Shown in pieces: positions 52,660 to 60,360 of a stretch of DNA of 64,000 bases. Position 1 is the first letter of the stretch, and every line of letters begins with the position of its first letter. The stretch spans positions 1 through 64,000 of the forward strand of contig NZ_AWFF01000054.1 in NCBI RefSeq assembly GCF_000682755.1, read 5' to 3'. Made by a program: the position numbers and the translations under genes. The stretch comes from Hyphomonas beringensis (GTDB lineage Bacteria > Pseudomonadota > Alphaproteobacteria > Caulobacterales > Hyphomonadaceae). A model generated the notes under the pieces. The model saw only the letters and a program-made list of their open reading frames with translations, ran no database searches and had not been told where the DNA came from.

Positions 52660-53679
52660 CTATGCTTTCTCTGGGCTTACGGTCACAACAGCTTTCCCGC
52701 GGTTCTGGCCGTTCATGAGGCGTTCGAACAGTGCGGGGGCGTTCTCGAGGCCTTCTTCTCTATCCTCGGCGAAAGCAAGTTTTCCATCTTGAATCCACTT
52801 GCCCGCCTCGCCTGCAAATTCGTCCCATTTGGAATAGAAGTCATAGACAACGAGGCCGAACAATTGTGCGCGCTTACCGATGATGGTGCCCATTGGAAGC
52901 GGGTTGGGAACTCTATCCTGACTTTGGACCTGATATCCAGCGGCAAGCCCGCAGAGTACGCCACGTGCATAGGTGCGAGCATTGTCGAGCGCAGTGATTG
53001 CCATGTCTGCGGAAACATTTTCAAAGAAAATGCTTAAGCCATCAGGCAGAGCCTTTTTGAGTTCTGCTTCCCAGCCATCAATCTTGTAATCTATACAGGC
53101 GTCGAAGCCGTAGGTGTCTGTGACGATGGCGCACTTCTCAGCCCCTCCGGCAATTCCTACAACTCTTTCTGCGCCCTTGATGCGGGCTATCTGGCCAACA
53201 GTGCCGCCAACAGGACCTGCAGCAGCGTTCACCAGAACTGTGTCACCTTCGCCAACGTTTGCAAGCTGAGTGATGCCTGCCCATGCTGTGAGGCCCGGCA
53301 TACCGAGTACGCCAGCATGAGAGGCTAGAGGTGCCTGAGTTGGATCGAGCTTTCGAAATGCACCTTCTTTCAGAGATACGAATTCCTGCCATCCTCCCTC
53401 CATGGACTGAATCCAGTCACCTTTGGAAAGGCCGTCGAGGTTTGATTGTACGACCTCACCCACAATTGCTCCGGGAATAGCCTCTACACCTGGGGTCGGT
53501 GGCGCTTCTCCCATATGCTTGCCACGAAGACGTGAGCCAATGTACGGGTCGAGCGATAAGTGTACGACGCGTACAAGGATCCCCTGATCAGGACATTCCG
53601 GAGTCGGAATATCCAATTCAACGAAGTCCGATGCGACGGGTTTGGAATTCAGAGGGTGACGCAGGCTAATCAGTTTCAT
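52660..53679 (-). CDS. NADP-dependent enone reductase-like MDR (CurA/YfmJ-type)
   Basis: The 339-residue protein belongs to the prostaglandin reductase/leukotriene B4 dehydrogenase group of zinc-free MDRs: LSLDPYIGSRLRG near the start, GMPGLTAWAGI, VNAAAGPVGGTVGQIA as nucleotide fold and the YDFY segment. Such enzymes reduce the double bond of alpha,beta-unsaturated ketones with NADPH. It lies 6 bases after the VOC gene and 2 bases before the hydrolase-like genes. This hints at a cyclic enone intermediate, by inference. Confidence 0.83.
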   Translation of the reverse strand: MKLISLRHPLNSKPVASDFVELDIPTPECPDQGILVRVVHLSLDPYIGSRLRGKHMGEAPPTPGVEAIPGAIVGEVVQSNLDGLSKGDWIQSMEGGWQEFVSLKEGAFRKLDPTQAPLASHAGVLGMPGLTAWAGITQLANVGEGDTVLVNAAAGPVGGTVGQIARIKGAERVVGIAGGAEKCAIVTDTYGFDACIDYKIDGWEAELKKALPDGLSIFFENVSADMAITALDNARTYARGVLCGLAAGYQVQSQDRVPNPLPMGTIIGKRAQLFGLVVYDFYSKWDEFAGEAGKWIQDGKLAFAEDREEGLENAPALFERLMNGQNRGKAVVTVSPEKA

Positions 53680-53685
53680 TGCAGG

Positions 53686-54567
53686 TTAACTTTCCACCAT
53701 TTCAACGAGTGTACCGTCCGGCGCTTTCATAGTGCCAGCGCGTTTACCCTTGTAGATCGGGCCTTCGCGGACGACAGGTTCTGTAATCCATGGGCCTGTA
53801 AGGCTGTCAAAGTCAGGGTGCCACAGCGTTCCAATGGCGCACCCAGGAACCAGCATTCCGGGCAGTTGCGGGCGGTTAATGGCGGCATCAGGGTACTGGT
53901 CCAGTTCCAGGAACACATCTCTACCGTGTATCATGGTTGAGATGACATGCATGTCCTGCTCAGGCAGATCATAGGCCGCAGCAAGCATGGTGTAGACGAT
54001 TTCCATGTCTCGGCCCATTTCAACTCCGACATGTTCTTCCATCCATTTGTTGGATGCGCGCATATCTGAACATCCCATGACGAGGATGAACAGTTTGTCG
54101 ATAGCGGCTTCGGCTCTCGGCAAATCAAATGCGGGAAGGTCGGATTTGATCTGTGTAAGATATACAATCTCTTCGTCAGGTCCTTTGACTTGCATCGGAT
54201 GGATTGCCGGCAGTCCGTCGATTTCGCGAGGCGGGCCAATGATTTCGAACGGGCTGTCCTTCATGCGCTCGTTGGCGGCAAGAACGTCTTCAACGCAGAT
54301 CTCGATTGCATTCCAGCCATATGATCTGAGGGCCTTGAAGCCATCGACCTTTGGCTGCTCGATAAGGCGCAGGAATATATCTGCCCCCGAGGCAGGTTGC
54401 ATCACGACATAGTTGGCCCCGGCCGTTTTAGGAGCGTCCCAGCTATCCGCCAGGTCCTGAGGAATTGTTCCTCGTTCAACCACGGAATAATCAAGATAGC
54501 TTGTATAGAGATCGGCAGATCTTTCGATATCTGACACAGTCAGTGTAGCGCTGCGGAGCAACTTCAT
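53686..54567 (-). CDS. VOC-superfamily protein (glyoxalase-like, two domains)
   Basis: The 293-residue protein has two vicinal-oxygen-chelate modules (SATLTVSDIERSADLYTSYL at the start; KLFILVMGCSDMRASNKWM near 160) and ends TLVEMVES with a possible metal glutamate. It does not meet the extradiol dioxygenase signature, so ring cleavage is unlikely. Isomerase, lyase or dioxygenase-like chemistry is open. It is the first gene of the minus-strand four-gene operon and is divergent from the DUF1330 gene. Confidence 0.75.
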   Translation of the reverse strand: MKLLRSATLTVSDIERSADLYTSYLDYSVVERGTIPQDLADSWDAPKTAGANYVVMQPASGADIFLRLIEQPKVDGFKALRSYGWNAIEICVEDVLAANERMKDSPFEIIGPPREIDGLPAIHPMQVKGPDEEIVYLTQIKSDLPAFDLPRAEAAIDKLFILVMGCSDMRASNKWMEEHVGVEMGRDMEIVYTMLAAAYDLPEQDMHVISTMIHGRDVFLELDQYPDAAINRPQLPGMLVPGCAIGTLWHPDFDSLTGPWITEPVVREGPIYKGKRAGTMKAPDGTLVEMVES

Positions 54568-54615
54568 TCGTCTTGTACCTTTACCTATGCGTGAAATTTC
54601 ACGTACATTAAAAGA

Positions 54616-54625
54616 TATATCATTT
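54616..54625 (-). repeat. Shared promoter word, copy 1
   Basis: The minus strand reads AAATGATATA, identical to words at 56698-56707 and 58954-58963. It lies in the divergent gap between the VOC and DUF1330 genes. Confidence 0.45.
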
Positions 54626-54662
54626 AGATATTGTGTGTCTCTGTCAATGATGAGGAATGAGT

Positions 54663-54962
54663 ATGGCCGCCTATATGATTGTTATGTGCAAGATTAAGGA
54701 TCGCGAGCGATTTGTAGCCGAGTATGCGATCCCAACGGCAAAACTGGCTGCCAAATTAGGTGGAGAGTACGTCGTGCGTAGCCCCAATCTGACTTGCCTT
54801 GAAGGTGATATCGATGAGGCGACAAGCGTGGTTATTTCAAAATGGCCTTCGCGCGTGGCCCTTGATGAAATGTGGAACAGTCAGGAGTATCAGCAGCTGA
54901 AGGAAAAGCGTCGTGCATTTTCCGAGGTGCAAATTGTGGTGACTGAGGACAATTCAGTGTGA
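54663..54962 (+). CDS. DUF1330-family small protein
   Basis: The 99-residue protein has the ferredoxin-like alpha/beta-barrel pattern of DUF1330 (AAYMIVMCKIKDRERFVAEY, then GEYVVRSPN and IVVTEDN). Members are dimeric and their function is mostly unknown, though related folds act as small monooxygenases or isomerases. The ATG at 54663 has GAGGA before it; another ATG lies two codons upstream. A strong terminator follows directly. Confidence 0.75.
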   Translation: MAAYMIVMCKIKDRERFVAEYAIPTAKLAAKLGGEYVVRSPNLTCLEGDIDEATSVVISKWPSRVALDEMWNSQEYQQLKEKRRAFSEVQIVVTEDNSV

Positions 54963-54970
54963 GAAAAAAT

Positions 54971-55005
54971 AAGAGGCGCCTAATTATTAGGCGCCTCTTT
55001 CAGTC
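54971..55005. terminator. Bidirectional intrinsic terminator
   Basis: AAGAGGCGCCTAA (54971-54983) and TTAGGCGCCTCTT (54987-54999) form a perfect 13-base-pair stem with loop TTA. The minus strand continues with TTATTTTTT, so it should end the minus-strand small gene at 55031 as well as the plus-strand DUF1330 gene. Confidence 0.88.
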
Positions 55006-55030
55006 TTTTGCTTCTAGAAGCAGACTAACA

Positions 55031-55393
55031 TCATGCTCGTTCTGCGAGTTCGTCGGCGACCTCTTCAGACTCAGCTTCGTCACCGGTTTCAATGGCTTCG
55101 CCTTCCTGTTGGATAATGCGAAACACCCGAGCTAGATATTCCTGGGTCCACAGGCCACGTTCATCTGCTTCAGTGCGGCTGGCGCGGAAACTCTCGATCG
55201 CTGCCTTTGTCACAGGCTCCCCCCGTTCCAGAAGGCGTTCGATCGTGTCCATACGTTCTCTCGTTACAGCCAATTCTTGCGTAAGAACCAGTACAATATT
55301 TGTAAGGCGTTCGACATCCGGGTTGTCCATGAAGTATGGACGCTTGCCTTTGGCTTTAGCGCCGGCGAGTTTTATGGGATCTATATTGCTCAT
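55031..55393 (-). CDS. Hypothetical 120-residue protein coupled to the methyltransferase
   Basis: The protein starts MSNIDPIKLAGAKAKG and has a long helical middle (NIVLVLTQELAVTRERMDTIERLLERGE) suited to a coiled coil, then a very acidic tail (ETGDEAESEEVADELAE). Its ATG overlaps the methyltransferase stop by one base (TAATG), so the two are translated together. I recognise no domain. A small regulatory or scaffold subunit is a guess. Confidence 0.7.
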   Translation of the reverse strand: MSNIDPIKLAGAKAKGKRPYFMDNPDVERLTNIVLVLTQELAVTRERMDTIERLLERGEPVTKAAIESFRASRTEADERGLWTQEYLARVFRIIQQEGEAIETGDEAESEEVADELAERA

Positions 55394-56625
55394 TATGCAC
55401 TCTTTCTTGCGCCGACAACGTGCCATGCGGCTTTGCGTCCAAAGTCTTCGCTGTCGTCGTCAGCTGCGTCCGGGAAGACATCTTTGTCTACAATTGCGGC
55501 AACACCGCCGTGGATGAGCTCGTCCTGCTTGAAGCCTGCGCGGATCATCCAGTCGTCGAGATCCACTTCATGCATTTTTGTCCAGAATGGTTCATTGTTA
55601 TAGAATGCATCCCAGTCACGCATGGCTTGCTCAAACAAGGACATGCTGCTGTCATATTGCGGCTGTTCAACATGCAGAACAATCCCGTCATTTTTCAGTA
55701 CACGGAAAGATTCGCTGAAGATGTGCGGCATGGTCTTGTAACTGGTTTCGTGCAGGAACATTGTTGACTGAACCCAGTCAAAGCTTTCGTCATCGAAACT
55801 GCTCAGATCTGCGGCATCGCCTTGAATGAATTTGACATTTTCAATGCCCATGGATTTGGCGCGGGCCAGTCCATAGCGCAGCATGGGGGCGCCCACATCA
55901 ATCCCGATAACTTCTGCCTCCGGGAAGGCTTCTGCCAGCGGAAGTACGTTATGACCGAGTCCGCAGCCTATATCCAGAATGCGCTTAGGCTTGAAATCTT
56001 CACCGAGGTTTTTGCGGACCCACTCTGCAACGGCTTTGCCGCCGCCATCATTATACAGCCCCAACATGCCCCCTGTCGTTGCAAACAGACCGATGTCATA
56101 ATTTGCCGGGCCAGTGATATCGCCTTCAACCAGCTCAGTATGGTAGCTGCCAGGCATGCAGTGATGGTCAATCGCCTCCACACCCCTAGGAAGAGGCAGC
56201 TTACTATCCAGCAACAGGCGAGGGTCTGAATTTGTGAGATCGGCGGCTTTCGTATTCAGTTCGTCAGCCTGACGCAAAACGACCCAGCGACCTGCCTGCT
56301 GGCGGGATTCCATCGTGGCGCGGCGTAGGGCAGACCACCATTGCCAAATTGGATCTTTCGCGAGCGCTTTGCGTACTTCATGACGCGAAGCGAAAGGCTT
56401 GCCCTCAGTCTTGATGCGCTCAGGCTCAATGCGAGCTTCATATGCCTTCCCGATAAAGGGCATGACTTGTGTGGAAAGATGGCGGTTCATCTGTGCAAGG
56501 AAATTGAAGCGTGCAGATTCATCATGGCTGACATTGGGGTACATGCCATGCTGTCCGGCAACGCGGTAGTCAGGGGGGCCCTCATATTGGGGCTTTCTTT
56601 CTTGAGTATACTGAGTGTCAGCCAT
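55393..56625 (-). CDS. Class I SAM-dependent methyltransferase with N-terminal extension
   Basis: The 410-residue protein has the SAM-binding motif RILDIGCGLGHNVLPLA at about 216-232, then VIGIDVGAP and GDAADLSSFDDESFDWV, the standard motifs I-III. The first 190 residues have no obvious family and contain RHEVRKALAKDPIWQWWSAL. It may methylate an intermediate or a carboxylate. In a catabolic island such an enzyme is odd. It is coupled to the 120-residue protein downstream and divergent from the small protein at 56746. Confidence 0.8.
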   Translation of the reverse strand: MADTQYTQERKPQYEGPPDYRVAGQHGMYPNVSHDESARFNFLAQMNRHLSTQVMPFIGKAYEARIEPERIKTEGKPFASRHEVRKALAKDPIWQWWSALRRATMESRQQAGRWVVLRQADELNTKAADLTNSDPRLLLDSKLPLPRGVEAIDHHCMPGSYHTELVEGDITGPANYDIGLFATTGGMLGLYNDGGGKAVAEWVRKNLGEDFKPKRILDIGCGLGHNVLPLAEAFPEAEVIGIDVGAPMLRYGLARAKSMGIENVKFIQGDAADLSSFDDESFDWVQSTMFLHETSYKTMPHIFSESFRVLKNDGIVLHVEQPQYDSSMSLFEQAMRDWDAFYNNEPFWTKMHEVDLDDWMIRAGFKQDELIHGGVAAIVDKDVFPDAADDDSEDFGRKAAWHVVGARKSA

Positions 56626-56697
56626 TACCGATCCTTTCCTCGAAGATGATTACCCCAAACTGAGAGATATTCTTATAGGGGGCTTTCATTGAGATTT

Positions 56698-56707
56698 AAA
56701 TGATATA
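56698..56707 (+). repeat. Shared promoter word, copy 2
   Basis: AAATGATATA lies 48 bases before the 56746 gene, three bases after a TTGAGA hexamer. It is identical to the copies at 54616 and 58954. Confidence 0.45.
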
Positions 56708-56745
56708 CCATTGTTTGGCCTTATCCAGTAGGGGAGATTACCTAA

Positions 56746-57060
56746 ATGGCGCAAAAAATAGTCGTATTGTTCAATTTGAAGCCTGATTGTTCGGTGAAAG
56801 AATATGAGGCGTGGGCAAAGTCCAAGGATATTCCTACTGTGAATGGGCTCGGGTCTGTGGATCAATTTGAGGTCTATAGATCTGCGGGACTTATAGGTTC
56901 CGACCAAGCGCCTCCTTATAAGTATATTGAGATAATCGATGTGAATGACATGGAAGGTTTTGGTGGAGAGGTGAGTACCGAAGCCATGCAAGCGATTGCG
57001 GCGGAATTTCAGGCCATGACATCCGACCTGTTCTTCATTCTCACAGAAAAGCTGGGCTAG
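56746..57060 (+). CDS. Small REDY/HapK-like protein
   Basis: The 104-residue protein (IVVLFNLKPDCSVKEYEAWAKSKDIPTVNGL pattern, with KYIEIIDVNDMEGF) looks like the REDY/HapK-like dimeric alpha/beta-barrel group. Function is unclear; relatives occur with pigment or degradation genes. A GGGGAG site precedes the ATG. It is followed 9 bases later by an SDR gene and forms the start of a plus-strand operon. Confidence 0.6.
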   Translation: MAQKIVVLFNLKPDCSVKEYEAWAKSKDIPTVNGLGSVDQFEVYRSAGLIGSDQAPPYKYIEIIDVNDMEGFGGEVSTEAMQAIAAEFQAMTSDLFFILTEKLG

Positions 57061-57069
57061 GAGGCTGCT

Positions 57070-57909
57070 ATGGAAAAGCGCCTTAGAGGCAAAGTCGCGG
57101 TAATTACTGGCTCTGGTCGACGCGGAGGTTTAGGCGAAGCCATTGCGCGAAGGCTGGCAAATGACGGCGCCGAAATCGTCTTGTCAGACCTGGGGGCACC
57201 ACGTGATACGGCAACAACAGCTGATCATATTGGCCTCAACGAGGAGATGGAGAGCATTGCGGAAGACCTGCGTGGTCTGGGAGCCACTGTCTCGTGCAAG
57301 ACGTGTGATGTTCGAAGCCTTGAGGAAGTTCGCGCTTTGGCCGCTCATGCGGCAAGCACGCATGGCGGACTCGACATCTGGGTAAACAATGCCGGTATTG
57401 GCTACATTATGAAGCCATTGCTGGATGTTACGGAATCGGACTGGCGTGCCGTTATCGACGTAAATCTCACCGGAGCCTTTTTTGGTATCAAGGCGGCGGC
57501 GGAGCACATGGTCAAACAGGGCAGAGGCGGCCGGATTATCAATATTGCCTCCCAAGCGGCAAAGTCAGGCTTTCCGCATGCGCAGGCCTATACAAGCTCC
57601 AAGCATGGTTTGGTCGGACTGGTCAGGTCGGCAGCTATTGAGCTTGGCGCCCATGCCGTAACGGTTAATAATGTTTGCCCTAATCACGTTACAACCGGAT
57701 TGGGTGCATGGCAGAACGAGTATTTTGCCAAAGTGACCGGGGCTTCATCCGTACAGGACTATATGGAGGCCATGGCCAAACGTATTCCTTTGGGGCGTCC
57801 TGGTTTGCCTGAAGACACGGCAAATGCTGTCTCGTGGCTATGCTCTGAAGAAGCTGCATACATCACCGCTGAAAGCATGAATGTCTCAGGAGGCGAGGAG
57901 CCCCACTGA
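57070..57909 (+). CDS. SDR-family oxidoreductase
   Basis: The 279-residue SDR has ITGSGRRGGLGEA as nucleotide motif, NNAG, INIASQAAKSG and the active-site YTSSK. An insertion after the second strand (GAPRDTATTADHIGLNEEME) is typical of mycofactocin-like or carveol-dehydrogenase-like SDRs. That is an impression only. AGGAGG precedes the ATG. It lies between the HapK-like and deacetylase genes and probably oxidises an alcohol of the substrate. Confidence 0.83.
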   Translation: MEKRLRGKVAVITGSGRRGGLGEAIARRLANDGAEIVLSDLGAPRDTATTADHIGLNEEMESIAEDLRGLGATVSCKTCDVRSLEEVRALAAHAASTHGGLDIWVNNAGIGYIMKPLLDVTESDWRAVIDVNLTGAFFGIKAAAEHMVKQGRGGRIINIASQAAKSGFPHAQAYTSSKHGLVGLVRSAAIELGAHAVTVNNVCPNHVTTGLGAWQNEYFAKVTGASSVQDYMEAMAKRIPLGRPGLPEDTANAVSWLCSEEAAYITAESMNVSGGEEPH

Positions 57910-57970
57910 CGGCTCTCGAGCGAGACATACGTAACAACGCGCCCAGTATGGCGAGTAAGGATAAACCAAA

Positions 57971-58870
57971 ATGAATTTGCCAAGTGATCCTGCACCAAAG
58001 GATTTTGCGTGGCCTGGCGGCAAGAAGCTTGCCTTGTCGATTGTCGTCAATGTTGAGGAAGGCGCGGAGCGCCGGATTGATGAGGGCGACAAGCGTCCTG
58101 AGCCAGTGGATGAACTCGGTGCTGTGCCTGGAAAACCTATACGTGTGCACGGGAACGAAACCAATTATCAGTATGGAATCAACCAGGGTGCCCCTCGCAT
58201 ATTGCGAATTCTCGATAAGGCAAAAATGCCTGCCACATGGACCGTTTGCGGTCAGGCGCTCGAAAAAGCACCGTGGCTTGCCAAGGCGATTACTGCGCGT
58301 GGGGATGAGCCCTGCAATCATGGCTACAAGTGGAACTTCACCACTTTCATGACGCCTGAGGAAGAGCGGGATTTCATTAAACGCGGCACAGAATCTATTG
58401 AGAAGACGACGGGCCGCCGACCGTCAGGCTGGCTGTCACGTTATCTCCATTCGGATATTACCCGCCGGATCATTATTGAGCAGGGGTATTCGTATCACAT
58501 GGATGACTACTCTGATGATTTCCCGTATTGGGCGCTCACAGAGATGGAAGACGGTAGTCAGAAGCCAATCGTTATTCTGCCTTATGCGATAGACACAAAT
58601 GATATGAAGTTCTGGATTGCGCCATCTTTCACGCCTGAGATGTGGCTGGACTATGCAAAGCGTACGTTCGATTTCCTGAGAGAGGAATCGAAAGGCCAGG
58701 GGGCTCGAATGATGAGCCTGGGGTTGCACCTTCGGATTATTGGTCGGCCAGGTCGAATTGATGCTTTCCGGGCTTTCCTGGACTATGTTGCGACGTTTGA
58801 GGATGTCTGGGTTGCCAAGCGCGAGGACATCGCAAAACATTTCGCCGAGAATGTGCCCGCTCCTAACTAA
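57971..58870 (+). CDS. PuuE-like polysaccharide-deacetylase-family hydrolase
   Basis: The 299-residue NodB-fold protein is of the allantoinase/cyclic-imidase branch: SIVVNVEEGAE near the start (metal/base region), CNHGYKW in the middle and GLHLRIIGRPGR near the C-terminus, where relatives usually have LHPRIxGRPGR. No signal peptide is present, so it is cytoplasmic and unlikely to act on cell-wall polymers. It could open a ring amide, imide or lactone-like bond. AAGGATAAACC precedes the ATG and a strong terminator follows. Confidence 0.82.
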   Translation: MNLPSDPAPKDFAWPGGKKLALSIVVNVEEGAERRIDEGDKRPEPVDELGAVPGKPIRVHGNETNYQYGINQGAPRILRILDKAKMPATWTVCGQALEKAPWLAKAITARGDEPCNHGYKWNFTTFMTPEEERDFIKRGTESIEKTTGRRPSGWLSRYLHSDITRRIIIEQGYSYHMDDYSDDFPYWALTEMEDGSQKPIVILPYAIDTNDMKFWIAPSFTPEMWLDYAKRTFDFLREESKGQGARMMSLGLHLRIIGRPGRIDAFRAFLDYVATFEDVWVAKREDIAKHFAENVPAPN

Positions 58871-58901
58871 GTGGTTGCTGGATAGCTAAAAACTTAAAAA
58901 G

Positions 58902-58925
58902 GGCGCAGGTGACTGCGCCTTTTTT
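58902..58925 (+). terminator. Intrinsic terminator after the deacetylase gene
   Basis: GGCGCAG (58902-58908) and CTGCGCC (58913-58919) form the stem with loop GTGA, followed by six T. A upstream A-run allows extension of the stem. Confidence 0.88.
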
Positions 58926-58946
58926 GTTGAATTGAGAGAAATGCGT

Positions 58947-58987
58947 TTGACCCAAATGATATAACCATACTAATTTGTCCGGACAAA
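58947..58987 (+). promoter_or_regulatory. Promoter region and palindromic operator of the CitE-MaoC-ACAD operon
   Basis: TTGACC (58947-58952) is followed by TACTAA (58968-58973) at a short 15-base spacing. A perfect 14-base palindrome TTTGTCCGGACAAA lies at 58974-58987, just where transcription would start. A repressor bound there would block the operon. No regulator gene is next to it. Confidence 0.5.
58954..58963 (+). repeat. Shared promoter word, copy 3
   Basis: AAATGATATA lies one base after the TTGACC hexamer, a position similar to copy 2. The three copies occur within 4.4 kb, each in a promoter region. Confidence 0.45.
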
Positions 58988-59001
58988 CTTTGGAGAATGA
59001 A

Positions 59002-59811
59002 GTGACCGCCATATTCAGATCCCTTCTTTTCGTACCTGGAGCGAGACCGGACCGTTTCGACAAAGCTGTCGCCACAGGTGCTGATACAATCATCATCGAT
59101 TTGGAAGATGCTGTGCTGCCTGAGCAAAAGTCGACTGCGCGGGAAGCTGCACTCGAATGGCTGGCCAATGCACCCTCTTCGACACGAGCCGGTCTCCGGA
59201 TCAACTCGCCTCGTACCGCAGATGGGTGTGCGGACATTGCCGAGCTTGTGGTGTCTGGCGTTACGCCTGACTTCATAATGGTGCCGAAAGCCGAAACAGG
59301 CACGGACATAGAAATCGTAAGCGAAGCGCTTGGTAGCAAAAAGCTCATGGCTGTTATCGAAAGTGGCAGAGGCCTTTCACATGCCATGGACATAGCGACT
59401 AAGAGCACCATGGGGGTGCTTTTTGGCGGCGCTGATTTCTCTGCGAGTCTTGGGGCAGATTTGTCTGATCCCTCTGCCATGAATTACGCGAGAGGTGTCA
59501 TCGCCAGTGCTTGTGGATCTGCAGGCGTGCCAGCCTATGATGTTCCATTCCTGGATGTTGCCGATGAGGACGGCCTGCGTGATACGACAAGCCGGGTCAA
59601 GGCTTTTGGTTTTTCGGGGCGCGCATGCATTCATCCAAAGCAAGTAGAGGTTGTGAAAACAGTCTTCACGCCAACTGAACAAGAAGTCGCTGAGGCTGAA
59701 GCCATCATCGAAGCATTGAAGGCTTCGCAAGGTGGGGCTGTGCTCCACCGAGGCAAGCTTGTTGACCGCCCCATTATTCTAGCTGCGCAACGCGTACTGG
59801 CCAGTGCCTGA
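59002..59811 (+). CDS. CitE/HpcH-family CoA-ester lyase
   Basis: The 269-residue TIM-barrel protein matches citrate lyase beta-like and citramalyl/malyl-CoA lyases: RSLLFVPGARPDRFDKA at the start, IIDLEDAV, PKAETGTD, the metal ligand glutamate in AVIESGRGL and aspartate in GGADFSASLG. It would split a 3-hydroxy-dicarboxyl-CoA into acetyl-CoA or propionyl-CoA and an oxoacid. GTG 59002 with GGAG upstream is preferred over a TTG nine codons earlier. It heads an operon with MaoC, ACAD and two CoA transferases. Confidence 0.86.
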   Translation: MTAIFRSLLFVPGARPDRFDKAVATGADTIIIDLEDAVLPEQKSTAREAALEWLANAPSSTRAGLRINSPRTADGCADIAELVVSGVTPDFIMVPKAETGTDIEIVSEALGSKKLMAVIESGRGLSHAMDIATKSTMGVLFGGADFSASLGADLSDPSAMNYARGVIASACGSAGVPAYDVPFLDVADEDGLRDTTSRVKAFGFSGRACIHPKQVEVVKTVFTPTEQEVAEAEAIIEALKASQGGAVLHRGKLVDRPIILAAQRVLASA

Positions 59812-59829
59812 CATAAACGGAGACAAAAT

Positions 59830-60351
59830 ATGGTTCAAAATATAAAAGAGGTTGGCCCCAACCGATACCGCGAAACCTTTGGCCGCTATTTCGAAGATTT
59901 TTCTGAAGGCGATATTTACGAGCATCGTCCTGGTAAAACGGTGCTGGATTACGACAATCATCTCTTCACTCTGCTGACGCTGAATACTCACCCGATGCAT
60001 TTTGATACCGAGTTTGCCAAGGCGAGCGAATTTGAGCGAAATCTCGTTGTTAGTCCTTACACGCTCGCGCTTTTGATCGGTATGAGTGTTACGGATTGCA
60101 GTCAGAAGGCGGTTGCTAATCTGGGTATGGACGAAGTCAAATTCACAGCCCCTGTGTTTGCGGGCGATACCATTTACGGCGAAAGTGAAGTCCTCGGGAA
60201 ACGTGAAAGCAAGTCCCGTCCAGGCCAGGGGATCGTCACTATCGTAACTCGCGGTTTCAATCAGGACGGCAAGATGGTCTGCACATTCAAGCGGAACATG
60301 CTCATCCCTTCGCGCGGAAACGCCGTCGAAGACAAAGTTGGAAATTATTGA
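59830..60351 (+). CDS. MaoC-family hydratase (mesaconyl-CoA-hydratase-like)
   Basis: The 173-residue single hot-dog protein has RYFEDFSEGDIYEHRPGKT and the active-site region LLTLNTHPMHFDTEFAK with the N-x-H-x2-H-x-D pattern of mesaconyl/itaconyl-CoA hydratases. It would hydrate an unsaturated dicarboxyl-CoA. Beside a CitE-like lyase this gives the hydratase and lyase steps that convert a mesaconyl- or itaconyl-type CoA ester to acetyl-CoA and pyruvate. The exact substrate is not proven. Confidence 0.85.
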   Translation: MVQNIKEVGPNRYRETFGRYFEDFSEGDIYEHRPGKTVLDYDNHLFTLLTLNTHPMHFDTEFAKASEFERNLVVSPYTLALLIGMSVTDCSQKAVANLGMDEVKFTAPVFAGDTIYGESEVLGKRESKSRPGQGIVTIVTRGFNQDGKMVCTFKRNMLIPSRGNAVEDKVGNY

Positions 60352-60360
60352 GGTCCCGAC

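Noticed and set aside
53686-54567. Third extradiol dioxygenase (VOC protein)
   Set aside because: It has two VOC modules but not the extradiol signature (G-x-H ... Y-x2-D-P-x-G ... E), so it is listed only as a VOC-family protein.
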